A stretch of DNA of 64,000 nucleotides from Niabella agricola (GTDB taxonomy: Bacteria; Bacteroidota; Bacteroidia; Chitinophagales; Chitinophagaceae): contig NZ_JAJHIZ010000003.1 in the NCBI RefSeq assembly GCF_021538615.1, positions 2,046,001 to 2,110,000 of the forward strand, written 5' to 3'. Position numbers and translations under genes: made by a program. Below, in pieces: positions 26,304 through 34,270 of the stretch. The notes beneath the pieces were generated by a model. The model searched no databases and was not told the DNA's origin. It worked only from the letters and a program-made list of their open reading frames with translations. Each line of letters begins with the position of its first letter. Positions within the stretch are counted from its first letter, which is position 1.

Positions 26304-26420
26304 TTATCCTTGTCTTTGTTTAAAACGGGGATTCTTTTTGTTAATTACATAAAGCTTCCCTTTGCGACGTACAATTTTGCAGTCGGCGCTACGCTTTTTA
26401 ATGGATGCTCTTACTCTCAT
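26304..26420 (-). CDS. rpmJ: Large ribosomal subunit protein L36 (bL36), zinc-free form
   Basis: 38 codons from ATG at 26420 to TAA at 26304-26306. The translation begins [20 protein letters not shown] and ends [12 protein letters not shown], the unmistakable L36 pattern. Of the four usual zinc ligands only Cys14 remains: position 11 is Ser, 27 is Asn and 33 is Phe, so no zinc ribbon can form. This is the C-minus version. It lies 27 bases after infA and before rpsM, the normal order. Confidence 0.95.
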   Translation of the reverse strand: MRVRASIKKRSADCKIVRRKGKLYVINKKNPRFKQRQG

Positions 26421-26447
26421 CTTTTTTAATTTAAGGTTTTTAGCCAA

Positions 26448-26666
26448 TTATTTATAGCGGAAATTTATCCTGCCCCTGGTTAAATCATAAGGAGACATTT
26501 CCAATCCCACTTTATCTCCGGGCAAAATACGAATGTAGTGCATACGCATCTTACCGGAAATTGTTGCCAAAACCTCATGGCCGTTTTCCAGCTTTACCCT
26601 GAACATCGCATTAGACAAGGCTTCCAGGATGACTCCGTCTTGTTTTATTAAAGGTTGTTTTGACAT
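26448..26666 (-). CDS. infA: Translation initiation factor IF-1
   Basis: 72 aa, the exact family length. An S1-like OB fold: [58 protein letters not shown], ending FRYK. It binds the 30S A site during initiation. First gene of the operon here: a promoter-like -7 box lies 17 bases upstream and a terminator of the previous gene just beyond. The secY and map genes that commonly precede infA are not present. Confidence 0.97.
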   Translation of the reverse strand: MSKQPLIKQDGVILEALSNAMFRVKLENGHEVLATISGKMRMHYIRILPGDKVGLEMSPYDLTRGRINFRYK

Positions 26667-26682
26667 ACAAATTTTAGGGCTG

Positions 26683-26690
26683 CAAAGATA
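26683..26690 (-). promoter_or_regulatory. -7 element of the infA-rplQ operon
   Basis: The minus strand reads TATCTTTG, a full TAnnTTTG match. The start would be near 26677, leaving a leader of about 10 bases to the infA ATG at 26666. The -33 region is only T-rich. Confidence 0.6.
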
Positions 26691-26704
26691 GGTAATATTT
26701 TATA

Positions 26705-26744
26705 ATAAAAAAGCCTTATTCTGGCTAAATTTCAGAATAAAGCT
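26705..26744 (-). terminator. Terminator of the gene upstream of infA
   Basis: The minus strand reads AGCTTTATTCTG, 9-base loop AAATTTAGC, CAGAATAAGGCT, then TTTTTT. The stem is 12 bp with one G-T pair. It lies 38 bases after the stop of the 131-aa gene and just before the infA promoter, so the two units are transcribed separately. Confidence 0.85.
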
Positions 26745-26781
26745 GTATTGTTCAGACCTTAGACGGTCAAAAATGCAGAGG

Positions 26782-27177
26782 TTAGTGTACCAGCGGAACT
26801 TTAGTCATTTGTAAATGAATGTTTTGCAGCTCATTCACGGTAATCGGACGGTCAAAAAGACGGCGGTCTTCCCGGTACCACACTTCGCTTCTTGAAAAGT
26901 TGTCTGCAGCAGGCACCAGCACCCGGAAGGGCCCTTTCCCGTACTTTGTACCATTGCCTGCAGGATTGTCCATTTTTTCAAATCCCAGCCGCATCAGCTG
27001 TGCCTCATCCAGCGGAATGCCCTGTACCCGGTCCAGCGGATACCAGAATTCCTGAATGCCGTTATCTACACAAACCTCATGCTCCTCATTACTCACCCTT
27101 ACAACAGAACCTTCACGCAACACTCCATCATCCGTAACAATTACCCAGTCACCCGGTTTTAACTCATTTAATTTCAT
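26782..27177 (-). CDS. Small conserved protein of a family common in Bacteroidota and their phages
   Basis: 131 aa, soluble. It opens LNELKPGDWVIVTDDGVLRE, has GIPLDEAQLMRLGFEK in the middle (about 53-68) and closes ITVNELQNIHLQMTK. That arrangement (LRxGNWV..., PIPLTxExLxxxGF, HELQNLYFxLT) is one I recognise from many short hypothetical proteins in Bacteroidota genomes and prophages; none has a firm function to my knowledge. A small SH3-like beta fold at the N-terminus is possible. Single gene with its own terminator. Confidence 0.65.
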   Translation of the reverse strand: MKLNELKPGDWVIVTDDGVLREGSVVRVSNEEHEVCVDNGIQEFWYPLDRVQGIPLDEAQLMRLGFEKMDNPAGNGTKYGKGPFRVLVPAADNFSRSEVWYREDRRLFDRPITVNELQNIHLQMTKVPLVH

Positions 27178-27581
27178 ACGAATAAAATTTATGCAAACAA
27201 ACGATCCTATTTACTTTCCTAAGATAGAAAAAATAATGACAACTGCCATAAGTTCCGCTATTTTTTCTCCATGCGAACATGACTGCCAAATTTTTAATGA
27301 AATCGGTATGAACGACAGGGTCAGCAGCTGCCAATTCTTCAGCTGGAACGGGAACCATCTAATTTTTTTTAAAACAATTCCTCCAAAGATCCTCTTATTC
27401 AATCTTCTATACGTATTTCCCCAAAGCCTTTGCACGCCTGCCTTTGCGACCAAAAAACACACGTTTGTTACAAATAAGATCCGATTATAATGTTAATAAA
27501 TCACTAACGATTCTTTAAATTTTTGTTATCGCCTGGCATGCTTCTTGTCGATGGGGCGGCAAAATGTAAAATTTCGATCAA
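27178..27581. other. 404-base non-coding gap
   Basis: Between two divergent genes. AT-rich (visibly more so than the flanking genes), with no repeat words of the kinds seen in other gaps. Short open frames on both strands (for example 27211-27462 minus) have no recognisable content. Near the right end, TTTTTG and 17 bases later TTCTTG (about 27530-27552) loosely resemble a promoter for the outer-membrane protein gene. Confidence 0.4.
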
Positions 27582-28274
27582 ATGAAAAAAATCCTATTGA
27601 GTATCTTTTCCCTGGCAGTAGTAGCAGGGGCAAACGCGCAGAGTGCAATCAAACCAAATCAAGGAGATGTGACAACCGAATTCGGTCTGTCTGGCGGTGT
27701 CTTAAACTCCAACTTTGAGTTAAACGAGGAAGGTAACCTGTTGCGCTTTCGTTATTTTGCTAAAGAAACACTGGCCTTCCGCCTGGGTTTTGGTCTGAGC
27801 AGCACCCGCAACACCAAGAACCTTTATGACCCAAGCAACGATGCAAACAAGGGAACCCACAAAACAAGCCAAACAGATTTCCTGGTGAACCTGGGTGTGG
27901 AAAAACATTTTGAAGGTACAGAACGCTTATCCCCTTATGTAGGTGGCGATCTTTTACTGAGCGTGGCCAACAAAAAAACAGAATTTAACGATGCCACTAT
28001 TGGTGGCACCGCTTACGCAAAGGATAACTCCGGCAGCGTGAAAGGTCCTGGCAGCATCGGGTTTGGCGTAAGAGCCGTAGTGGGAGCAGATTATTATATT
28101 GCTAAACGCGTTTTCCTGGGTGCAGAAGCCGGCTTAGGTTTCTTAAACACTAAAAAAGGTAAAACGACTACCCGTATTAATGACGCACCAACCGTTACCC
28201 AAAAATCGGCAGGCAGTGGTTTTGAATTAGCTCCGAATGTGATTACCGGCGTTCGGATCGGTTTTGTATTTTAA
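27582..28274 (+). CDS. Small outer-membrane beta-barrel protein
   Basis: 230 aa with a signal peptide (MKKILLSIFSLAVVAGANAQ). The mature part alternates hydrophobic and polar residues in barrel strands (LRFRYFAKETLAFRLGFGL, SPYVGGDLLLSVANKK, FGVRAVVGADYYIAKRVFLG) and ends in phenylalanine (GVRIGFVF), the standard signal for BAM-mediated insertion. It fits the 8-stranded OmpA/OmpW-like or outer-membrane beta-barrel families. Followed by a clear terminator, so monocistronic. Cargo or role unknown. Confidence 0.8.
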   Translation: MKKILLSIFSLAVVAGANAQSAIKPNQGDVTTEFGLSGGVLNSNFELNEEGNLLRFRYFAKETLAFRLGFGLSSTRNTKNLYDPSNDANKGTHKTSQTDFLVNLGVEKHFEGTERLSPYVGGDLLLSVANKKTEFNDATIGGTAYAKDNSGSVKGPGSIGFGVRAVVGADYYIAKRVFLGAEAGLGFLNTKKGKTTTRINDAPTVTQKSAGSGFELAPNVITGVRIGFVF

Positions 28275-28294
28275 AGTTGAACCGACAAATTATG

Positions 28295-28322
28295 AAAAGG
28301 TCTCGCTTTGGCGGGACCTTTT
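28295..28322 (+). terminator. Intrinsic terminator
   Basis: AAAAGGTCTCGC, loop TTTG, GCGGGACCTTTT: a 12-bp stem with one G-T pair, 20 bases after the stop of the barrel gene. The final T-run is only four long, but the A/T extension of the stem supports bidirectional use. Confidence 0.8.
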
Positions 28323-28432
28323 ATGCTTATGAAATGACCTCAGGCCCCGCCGGCGCAGGAAGCGGTTTTTATGTCCCGCAAAGCATGGTATTTGATCAGC
28401 TTTTCTTTTATAACTATTTTTAATGCAAAAAA

Positions 28433-28921
28433 TTGAAACGGATCGGCTTATTATCAGATACGCACAGCTTCCTGGATGAAGCCGTATTTCATTATTTTAA
28501 CGATTGCGATGAGATATGGCATGCCGGCGACTTCGGCAACCAGGAACTGGCAGCACAGCTCGGTCAATTTAAACCGCTCCGGGGTGTTTTTGGCAATATT
28601 GACGGACAGGAGATCCGTTCGGTATTTCCCGAAACACTGGTATTTATGTGTGAGGCGGTAAAAGTCATGATCCGTCATATCGGCGGTTATCCGCCGCGGT
28701 ATAATAAAGAAACCAAACCCTTACTTTTAATGGAACGTCCGCAGCTTTTTATCAGCGGCCACTCGCATATTCTTAAGATCATGTATGACGAAAAGCTGCA
28801 GTGCCTGTATATGAATCCTGGTGCGGCCGGAAAACAGGGCTGGCATAAAGTACGCACGCTGGTTCGGTTTACCATTGACGAAAAAAATATCAGAGATTGT
28901 GAGATCATTGAACTGAAATAA
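28433..28921 (+). CDS. YfcE/MJ0936-type metallophosphoesterase
   Basis: 162 aa. All metal-binding motifs of the family are visible: LLSDTHSFLDE (DxH, about 7-17), WHAGDFGN (GD, about 29-36), VFGNIDGQ (GNxD) and FISGHSHILKI (GHSH). It hydrolyses phosphodiesters of unassigned identity in the cytoplasm. The reading frame begins with TTG (28433) after an in-frame TAA at 28421-28423; an ATG at 28423 is in another frame. TTG therefore seems to be the start codon, giving MKRIGLLSDTH, the family's usual beginning. Confidence 0.9.
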   Translation: MKRIGLLSDTHSFLDEAVFHYFNDCDEIWHAGDFGNQELAAQLGQFKPLRGVFGNIDGQEIRSVFPETLVFMCEAVKVMIRHIGGYPPRYNKETKPLLLMERPQLFISGHSHILKIMYDEKLQCLYMNPGAAGKQGWHKVRTLVRFTIDEKNIRDCEIIELK

Positions 28922-29041
28922 TAATGCGCGTCTGCCAGAGCACCGGTATTTGAAAAAGGCCGTACCAGAGATACAGCCTGAGAAAAAATTGAACAACCAG
29001 CAACAGTCGCGAAGACTTTTTTTTTAATTCCCCGCCTTCCT

Positions 29042-29512
29042 TTATTTCAGTTTTAACTGAAAGGATTTTGAAAAGGTGGGCGACATGTCTCTTACTACTT
29101 TTTGCGTTCCCTGCTCAATGGTGGTTCCATTTACTTCAATTTTCCAGGTTACTGTAAACGGGGTAACGCTTCCTTCGAATCCGCCAAAATAAACATCCCC
29201 GCCAAAGAAATCGCTTGCTGATTCGATAGTAATGGTCTTCCCATTATTAAAATCATCGTCGCCAACTGACACATTGGTTCCTGTTTTTCGCGCTCCGTTC
29301 ACCATCCAATCAATAAAATTGCCTTTTGTATCCGCGCCGGAAACCGTCACTTCAAAATGATCGCCTTCAACTTTGTGAAATTCACTGGAAACGGTAAAAG
29401 TCAGCTTTGCCTTTTTATCATTGGAAGGAACTCCGGGCTTATCGCTTTTGGAACAGGCGCTCAATACCGCTAAAAACAGGCTGGAAAGCAGCAATACTCT
29501 AAACATTTTCAT
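29042..29512 (-). CDS. Lipoprotein of unknown function
   Basis: 156 aa with a type II signal peptide: MKMFRVLLLSSLFLAVLSAC, lipobox LSAC with the acylated cysteine at residue 20, then a short Lys/Asp-rich linker (SKSDKPGVPSNDKKAK). The mature domain is about 120 residues of alternating beta strands (KLTFTVSSEFHKVEGDHFEV, VTWKIEVNGTTIEQG) and looks like a single immunoglobulin-like sandwich. Monocistronic. No recognised family; likely in the outer or inner membrane facing the periplasm. Confidence 0.7.
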   Translation of the reverse strand: MKMFRVLLLSSLFLAVLSACSKSDKPGVPSNDKKAKLTFTVSSEFHKVEGDHFEVTVSGADTKGNFIDWMVNGARKTGTNVSVGDDDFNNGKTITIESASDFFGGDVYFGGFEGSVTPFTVTWKIEVNGTTIEQGTQKVVRDMSPTFSKSFQLKLK

Positions 29513-29674
29513 AGTTTACTTTTATAGATATTATGCCTACTCTTATGCAGTTTTCGGCATCCCTGCCTCATAAGCGAAGCAAAAATATCCCGGGTAATCA
29601 GGACAGCCAATACCCGTAAACCAGTATTTTTAAAGCGGATGCCCGATACCGGTCATTCGGAAGATTGTTGCACG

Positions 29675-29893
29675 CTACGGCAGGGTTGCAAATGGAATGG
29701 CAGGGAAAAGATGATCATTTTCCCAAAAACGGGAGAACAGGTCAGAAACGCATTCCCTGGAGCGCTCCGTGCCGTTTAAAAAGCGGTTGGCAAACAAACA
29801 CAGAGGCTGATAGTAATGATGAAAAAGCCACTCAAATGCTTTTACATCTGATGCATGTATTCTTTTTATTATAGCGATGTCATCGAGATCCAT
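29675..29893 (-). pseudogene. Remnant of an ECF sigma factor (region 2 only)
   Basis: 72 codons beginning MDLDDIAIIKRIHASDVKAF, then WLFHHYYQPLCLFANRFLNG and VSDLFSRFWEND. This is the start of a FecI/CarQ-type ECF sigma factor common in Bacteroidota. The frame stops after PAIPFATLP, about 110 residues short of a full protein. The next 160 bases downstream contain no recognisable region 2.3-4 in any minus-strand frame, so the 3' part is lost rather than frameshifted. The neighbour beyond is a lipoprotein gene. Confidence 0.6.
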
Positions 29894-30012
29894 TTATCGG
29901 CAAAATCATGGCGGCCTGTTTACCCCCGGTACCCTTCGGATTTTTTCAGCCGTACAAAAAAGCAGCCGATGGCTGCTTCATAGATCTATTATTTATGCAT
30001 CGGGAGCGCATT

Positions 30013-30471
30013 CTAAAACCATCCCCGTCCCATACCTACTTCACGGAAAGGCCAGGGAATAGCGGCGAGGATAATAATCAGCGCCAGCACATAAAACAAC
30101 ACGGTTTTCCGGTGTTTTTTACGGTCGGATATATTTTTCTTTGCAAACGATTTTCCGATATGAATCAATACCACGGCGATCAGCATCATGGTAATATGCT
30201 CTACCGCAAAAAAACGAAGTGTGGCATTCTGCATTACGGCTGACATCCCCTGATCCTGTATCACCTTTAAACCATGTGCTCCGGTTATCCATTGAATAAG
30301 GCCTACCAAAAATTCAATATCCACGGCGATCATCAAAAACAGGCCAGTCTTGCGATGTCCATTGGTAAAGGGCCGGCTTCCTGCACCAATACTTTTAAAA
30401 ATAGCAATTAGCAATAACAACAAAATAACCCAACGCAAGAAACTGTGTAGATGTAGCAAACCCGTTTCCAT
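30013..30471 (-). CDS. Four-helix membrane protein of unknown function
   Basis: 152 aa with four hydrophobic segments: FLRWVILLLLLIAIFKSI (about 11-28), GLFLMIAVDIEFLVGLIQWI (about 43-62), FAVEHITMMLIAVVLIHIG (about 88-106) and TVLFYVLALIIILAAI (about 123-138). Histidines lie near the helix ends (LHLHSFLRW, VEHITM, LIHIG), which could hint at metal or haem contact, but no cytochrome motif is certain. Conserved proteins of this shape occur widely in the phylum. Next gene is the mutase, 47 bases away. Confidence 0.65.
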   Translation of the reverse strand: METGLLHLHSFLRWVILLLLLIAIFKSIGAGSRPFTNGHRKTGLFLMIAVDIEFLVGLIQWITGAHGLKVIQDQGMSAVMQNATLRFFAVEHITMMLIAVVLIHIGKSFAKKNISDRKKHRKTVLFYVLALIIILAAIPWPFREVGMGRGWF

Positions 30472-30518
30472 ATTTATTTTTTTTGTTTGACAGTGAATCC
30501 AGCGAAATTAAGGAAATA

Positions 30519-32492
30519 TTACATACTGCGTCTGTATTGGCCGCCTACTTCATATAAGGCGTGGGTGATTTGCCCCAATGTACAGGTCTTTACACAATCC
30601 ATCAGCACTTCAAAAAGATTCGCACCCGAAACTGCCGCCCGCTTTAACTGAGATAGGGCTGCTGCACTTTGCGCCGTATTCAATTCCCGGAAAGCTTTTA
30701 CATTGCCGATCTGCTGTTCTTTCTCTTGTTCTGTACTCCGGATCACTTCGTTTGGAAGCATGGTGGGGCTCCCCTGCTTATTTAAAAAGGTATTTACGCC
30801 TACCAGGGGTAAACTACCATCATTTTTTTTCATCTCATAATACAGACTCTCTTCCTGGATCTTATTGCGCTGGTACATACGCTCCATCGCTCCCAATACC
30901 CCGCCACGTTCATTGATCCGGTCAAATTCCACCAATACCGCTTCTTCTACCAGGTCGGTCAGTTCCTCGATAGCAAAGCTGCCCTGTATAAAATTCTCTG
31001 TTTTTACGGTTCCCAGTTCCCGGTTAATGATCAGCTGGATGGCCATAGCGCGACGCACACTTTCCTCTGTAGGCGTGGTAATGGCCTCATCGTAGGCATT
31101 TGTATGCAGAGAGTTGCAGTTGTCATAAATGGCATACAGGGCCTGAAGTGTGGTACGGATATCGTTAAAATCAATCTCCTGCGCATGTAAACTGCGGCCG
31201 GAGGTTTGGATATGATACTTCAATTTTTGCGAGCGTTCGTTTCCTTTATACACATCCCGGATGGCCTTGGCCCAGATGCGGCGGGCCACCCGGCCGATGA
31301 CGCTATACTCCGGATCCATTCCGTTGCTGAAAAAGAAGGAAAGATTTGGCGCAAAATCATCAATATGCATACCCCGGCTGAGGTAATACTCCACATAGGT
31401 AAACCCGTTGGCCAGCGTAAATGCCAGTTGCGTGATCGGGTTGGCACCGGCTTCCGCTATATGATACCCACTGATGCTGACGCTATAAAAATTTTTTACC
31501 GCGTGCTGTATAAAATACTCCTGCACGTCACCCATCAGTTTTAATGCAAACTCCGTGGAAAAAATACAGGTATTCTGCGCCTGGTCTTCTTTTAAGATGT
31601 CGGCCTGCACCGTGCCCCGCACCTTCGTGAGTGTATCCGCTTTGATGGCCGTATATACATTCGCCTCCAGTACCTCATCCCCGCTGATGCCCAGTAATTT
31701 TAGTCCCAGGCCATCATGCCCTTCGGGCAAACCCTGCGGCGCCAGCGGATTGTAATATTCCGGGGCCGCCAGCTTGCTGAACTTTTTGTTGCGTACCGCA
31801 TGTACCCGGTCCCATAAACCATGCTCCGTTATATATTTTTCACACTGCTGATCAATGGCCGCATTCAGAAAAAAAGCCAGGATAACCGGAGCAGGACCGT
31901 TAATGGTCATGGAAACAGAGGTTGCCGGATTGCAAAGATCGAAACCGCTGTATAATTTTTTTGCATCATTTACGGTAGCAATGCTGACACCGCTGTTCCC
32001 GATCTTTCCATAAATATCCGGCCGGTGTTCCGGATCTTCCCCGTAAAGCGTTACACTGTCGAAGGCCGTGCTCAGCCGCTTTGCGGGAGCCGCTGCACTT
32101 ACATAATGAAACCGTTTATTGGTACGTTCCGGGCTACCCTCACCTGCAAACATACGCGTGGGGTCTTCTCCCTCCCGCTTGAGGTCGAACACGCCTGCAG
32201 TAAAAGGAAACCGGCCGGGAATATTCTCCTGCAGCTGCCATTTCAAAAGATCCCCCCAATCCTTATAGCGGGGTAATACAATTTTACGCACGGTTGTTCC
32301 GCTTAAGGACGTAGTGGTAAGCGGCAAACGGATCGTTCGGTTGCGGACGGTGAACTCGAGCATTTCATGTTCATATTTTTTCCGAAGCTCCGGCCATTCA
32401 TCCAAAAGTTGCCGGTACGCCGGATCCAGCTGCCGGCGCAGGGTTTGATATGCTTCTTCTAATGCTTCTTTTATGGATGGATGCTCCAACAT
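30519..32492 (-). CDS. Acyl-CoA mutase catalytic subunit, IcmF-type (split from its B12/G-protein half)
   Basis: 657 aa alpha/beta-barrel mutase domain. [53 protein letters not shown] and LYSGFDL match the isobutyryl-CoA mutase fused (IcmF) branch rather than methylmalonyl-CoA mutase. It has no B12-binding domain; that lies in the gene 46 bases upstream, in the same order as in the fused protein (together 1118 aa, about the size of one IcmF). It interconverts acyl-CoA isomers by a radical mechanism with adenosylcobalamin. The substrate-pocket segment reads GVFDLKREG where I recall GV(Y/F)P(Y/F)(K/R)R in IcmF, so the substrate is uncertain. Confidence 0.85.
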   Translation of the reverse strand: MLEHPSIKEALEEAYQTLRRQLDPAYRQLLDEWPELRKKYEHEMLEFTVRNRTIRLPLTTTSLSGTTVRKIVLPRYKDWGDLLKWQLQENIPGRFPFTAGVFDLKREGEDPTRMFAGEGSPERTNKRFHYVSAAAPAKRLSTAFDSVTLYGEDPEHRPDIYGKIGNSGVSIATVNDAKKLYSGFDLCNPATSVSMTINGPAPVILAFFLNAAIDQQCEKYITEHGLWDRVHAVRNKKFSKLAAPEYYNPLAPQGLPEGHDGLGLKLLGISGDEVLEANVYTAIKADTLTKVRGTVQADILKEDQAQNTCIFSTEFALKLMGDVQEYFIQHAVKNFYSVSISGYHIAEAGANPITQLAFTLANGFTYVEYYLSRGMHIDDFAPNLSFFFSNGMDPEYSVIGRVARRIWAKAIRDVYKGNERSQKLKYHIQTSGRSLHAQEIDFNDIRTTLQALYAIYDNCNSLHTNAYDEAITTPTEESVRRAMAIQLIINRELGTVKTENFIQGSFAIEELTDLVEEAVLVEFDRINERGGVLGAMERMYQRNKIQEESLYYEMKKNDGSLPLVGVNTFLNKQGSPTMLPNEVIRSTEQEKEQQIGNVKAFRELNTAQSAAALSQLKRAAVSGANLFEVLMDCVKTCTLGQITHALYEVGGQYRRSM

Positions 32493-32538
32493 TCGATTGA
32501 CTTTGCGTTTTTAATTCTTTAAAGACCAGTAACGGCCG

Positions 32539-33924
32539 CTAGGCTTCATACATTCTTAATACGCCCTTTAACTGGTACAACTTGGAGGCAATTTCAGCCT
32601 GCGCGTTTGCGTGGTCGTTATACGCCCGTATCGATTCTGTGATATCTGAAAGGTATCTTGCCCGTTTGCCCGGAATGATCGCACGTTCCAGCTGCGCCGT
32701 ATACTCGAAGGAAAGCGCTTCACTAAATGCAGTTCCGCATCGTTTATTTAACGTCCTTATCACCTGCAAAAACAAATCATTGATGCCGGGGTCGTTGAAT
32801 TTGGCAGCGATGGTGCCGGTAACCGGCAGCTCCTCTTCCTTTGCCGTCCATAGCTGGTGATTCCTTCTGTATTGCTTCTTTACTTCCATCAATGCATCTG
32901 CCGCACCGGCCTTATCAAACTTATTGATACAGATCAGGTCTGCATAATCCAGCATATTGATTTTTTCTAACTGGGAAGCAGCTCCATATTCCGGCGTCAT
33001 TACGTACATACTTACATCCACATAATCTGCAATAGACGCATCACTTTGTCCTACTCCTGCACTCTCCAGGATGATCAGATCAAACGCGGCCTGTTTACAT
33101 ACATCCAATGCTTTTTGCATGGCTCCGCTCAGAGCTACATGATCATCGCGTGTTGCCATCGAACGCATATAAGCCCTGGGATGGGCGATCGCATTCATCC
33201 GGATCCGGTCGCCCAGTAAGGCACCGCCGGTTTTTTTGCGGGAAGGATCTACCGAGATCACCGCAATGGTTTTATCGGTATATGCATTTAAAAAACGACG
33301 CACGAGTTCGTCGGTCACCGATGATTTTCCGGCACCGCCCGTACCGGTAATTCCCAGTACGGGAACCTTTACTTCCGGCCCTGGTACTTCTGCACCTGCT
33401 TCTGCCAATGTGATCGCCCGCGCGATCCGCCGGATCTCCTTCACTTCACCCAGCGGCGGCGCTTCTTTCCAATGATCCGGAGCGTTATTAAAAGCCATAA
33501 CGGAGGCTTCCGAACGCACGGTATGGATCAGGTCGTCGATCATCCCTTCCAATCCCAACCTTCGGCCATCATCCGGGCTGTATATTTTTGAAATACCATA
33601 GGCATGCAGCGCTTCGATTTCCTGCGGCAGAATGGTGCCGCCGCCACCGCCGAATATTTTTATATGGCCGCAACCTGCTTCCTCCAGCAAGTCTTTCATG
33701 TATTTGAAAAACTCGATATGTCCTCCCTGATAACTGGTAATGGCAATGGCATGCGCATCCTCCTCAATTGCGCATTCCACGATCTCCTGCACGCCCCGGT
33801 TATGTCCCAGGTGAATGACCTCTACTCCTTTTGCCTGTAAAATCCGGCGCATAATATTGATCGCCGCATCATGCCCGTCGAACAGGGAGGCAGCCGTCAC
33901 CATGCGTAATGTATTCTTTTTCAT
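32539..33924 (-). CDS. B12-binding domain fused to MeaB-like GTPase (chaperone half of a split IcmF)
   Basis: 461 aa from ATG at 33924; the frame is open to 34023 but a -7 element at 33945-33952 and repeat sequence lie in that extension. N-terminal B12 domain: SLFDGHDAAINIMRRILQ with the cobalt-ligating histidine H18 in D-x-H, then IHLGHNRGVQEIV and KIFGGGGGTILPQEIEAL. GTPase domain: P-loop GTGGAGKS (194-201), SVDPSRKKTGGALLGDRIRM, LESAGVGQSD and ICINKFDKAG. It loads and protects the cobalamin of the mutase encoded next. The gene pair replaces the single IcmF polypeptide. Confidence 0.88.
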   Translation of the reverse strand: MKKNTLRMVTAASLFDGHDAAINIMRRILQAKGVEVIHLGHNRGVQEIVECAIEEDAHAIAITSYQGGHIEFFKYMKDLLEEAGCGHIKIFGGGGGTILPQEIEALHAYGISKIYSPDDGRRLGLEGMIDDLIHTVRSEASVMAFNNAPDHWKEAPPLGEVKEIRRIARAITLAEAGAEVPGPEVKVPVLGITGTGGAGKSSVTDELVRRFLNAYTDKTIAVISVDPSRKKTGGALLGDRIRMNAIAHPRAYMRSMATRDDHVALSGAMQKALDVCKQAAFDLIILESAGVGQSDASIADYVDVSMYVMTPEYGAASQLEKINMLDYADLICINKFDKAGAADALMEVKKQYRRNHQLWTAKEEELPVTGTIAAKFNDPGINDLFLQVIRTLNKRCGTAFSEALSFEYTAQLERAIIPGKRARYLSDITESIRAYNDHANAQAEIASKLYQLKGVLRMYEA

Positions 33925-33944
33925 TTTCACCGAACAATTGTTAG

Positions 33945-33952
33945 CAAAAATA
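33945..33952 (-). promoter_or_regulatory. -7 element for the split acyl-CoA mutase operon
   Basis: The minus strand reads TATTTTTG, a full TAnnTTTG match, giving a leader of about 14 bases to the ATG at 33924. This supports that start over the longer open frame. Confidence 0.5.
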
Positions 33953-33973
33953 AGGTTTCGGGAGATGGTTTCA

Positions 33974-34256
33974 CGTTTCATGTTTAAAGTTTCAGGCTGC
34001 CCGCCGTGGCGGGTGGGGTTCATTGTTAGATATTAGATACTGAATGCCCGATGCTGAATGCTAAAAGCTGAGGGCAAAAAGCTGGGCTTCTTTGTTTAAC
34101 GTTTGAAGCTGGATCCCTGCTTGATGTGTTTCGCTACTCGCCATTGCCGGGCAATATTGACCAAAGGAAAGATTATGAAGCAGTAATGTTATCTTCATTT
34201 TCACATTTCCGCATGCTCATATGCTCACATTTCCACATGCTCAAATGATAATCCCT
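33974..34256 (+). repeat. Longest copy of the modular intergenic repeat
   Basis: Order: GTTTCACGTTTCATGTTTAAAG leader (in part), perfect hairpin CCCGCC-gt-GGCGGG (34000-34013), GATACTGAATG/GATGCTGAATG words, TTTGTTTAACGTTTGAAG, the core at 34107-34153, a segment containing GAAGCAGTAATG, then tail TCTTCATTTTCACATTTCC and a second CTCACATTTCCACATG. The part from about 34022 matches 4367-4525 on the other strand. Lies between divergent genes, unlike most copies. Confidence 0.7.
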
Positions 34257-34257
34257 G

Positions 34258-34265
34258 TAAATTTG
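34258..34265 (+). promoter_or_regulatory. -7 element for the aminotransferase, possibly leaderless
   Basis: TAAATTTG is a full TAnnTTTG match ending six bases before the ATG at 34271. If used, transcription would begin at or within a base or two of the start codon. No -33 box is visible; the sequence upstream is the repeat tail. Confidence 0.4.
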
Positions 34266-34270
34266 CCCCA

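Noticed and set aside
27211..27462. Minus-strand 83-codon frame in the 404-base gap
   Set aside because: Contains a plausible-looking hydrophobic stretch but no start context, no homologous motif and no promoter; not supported.
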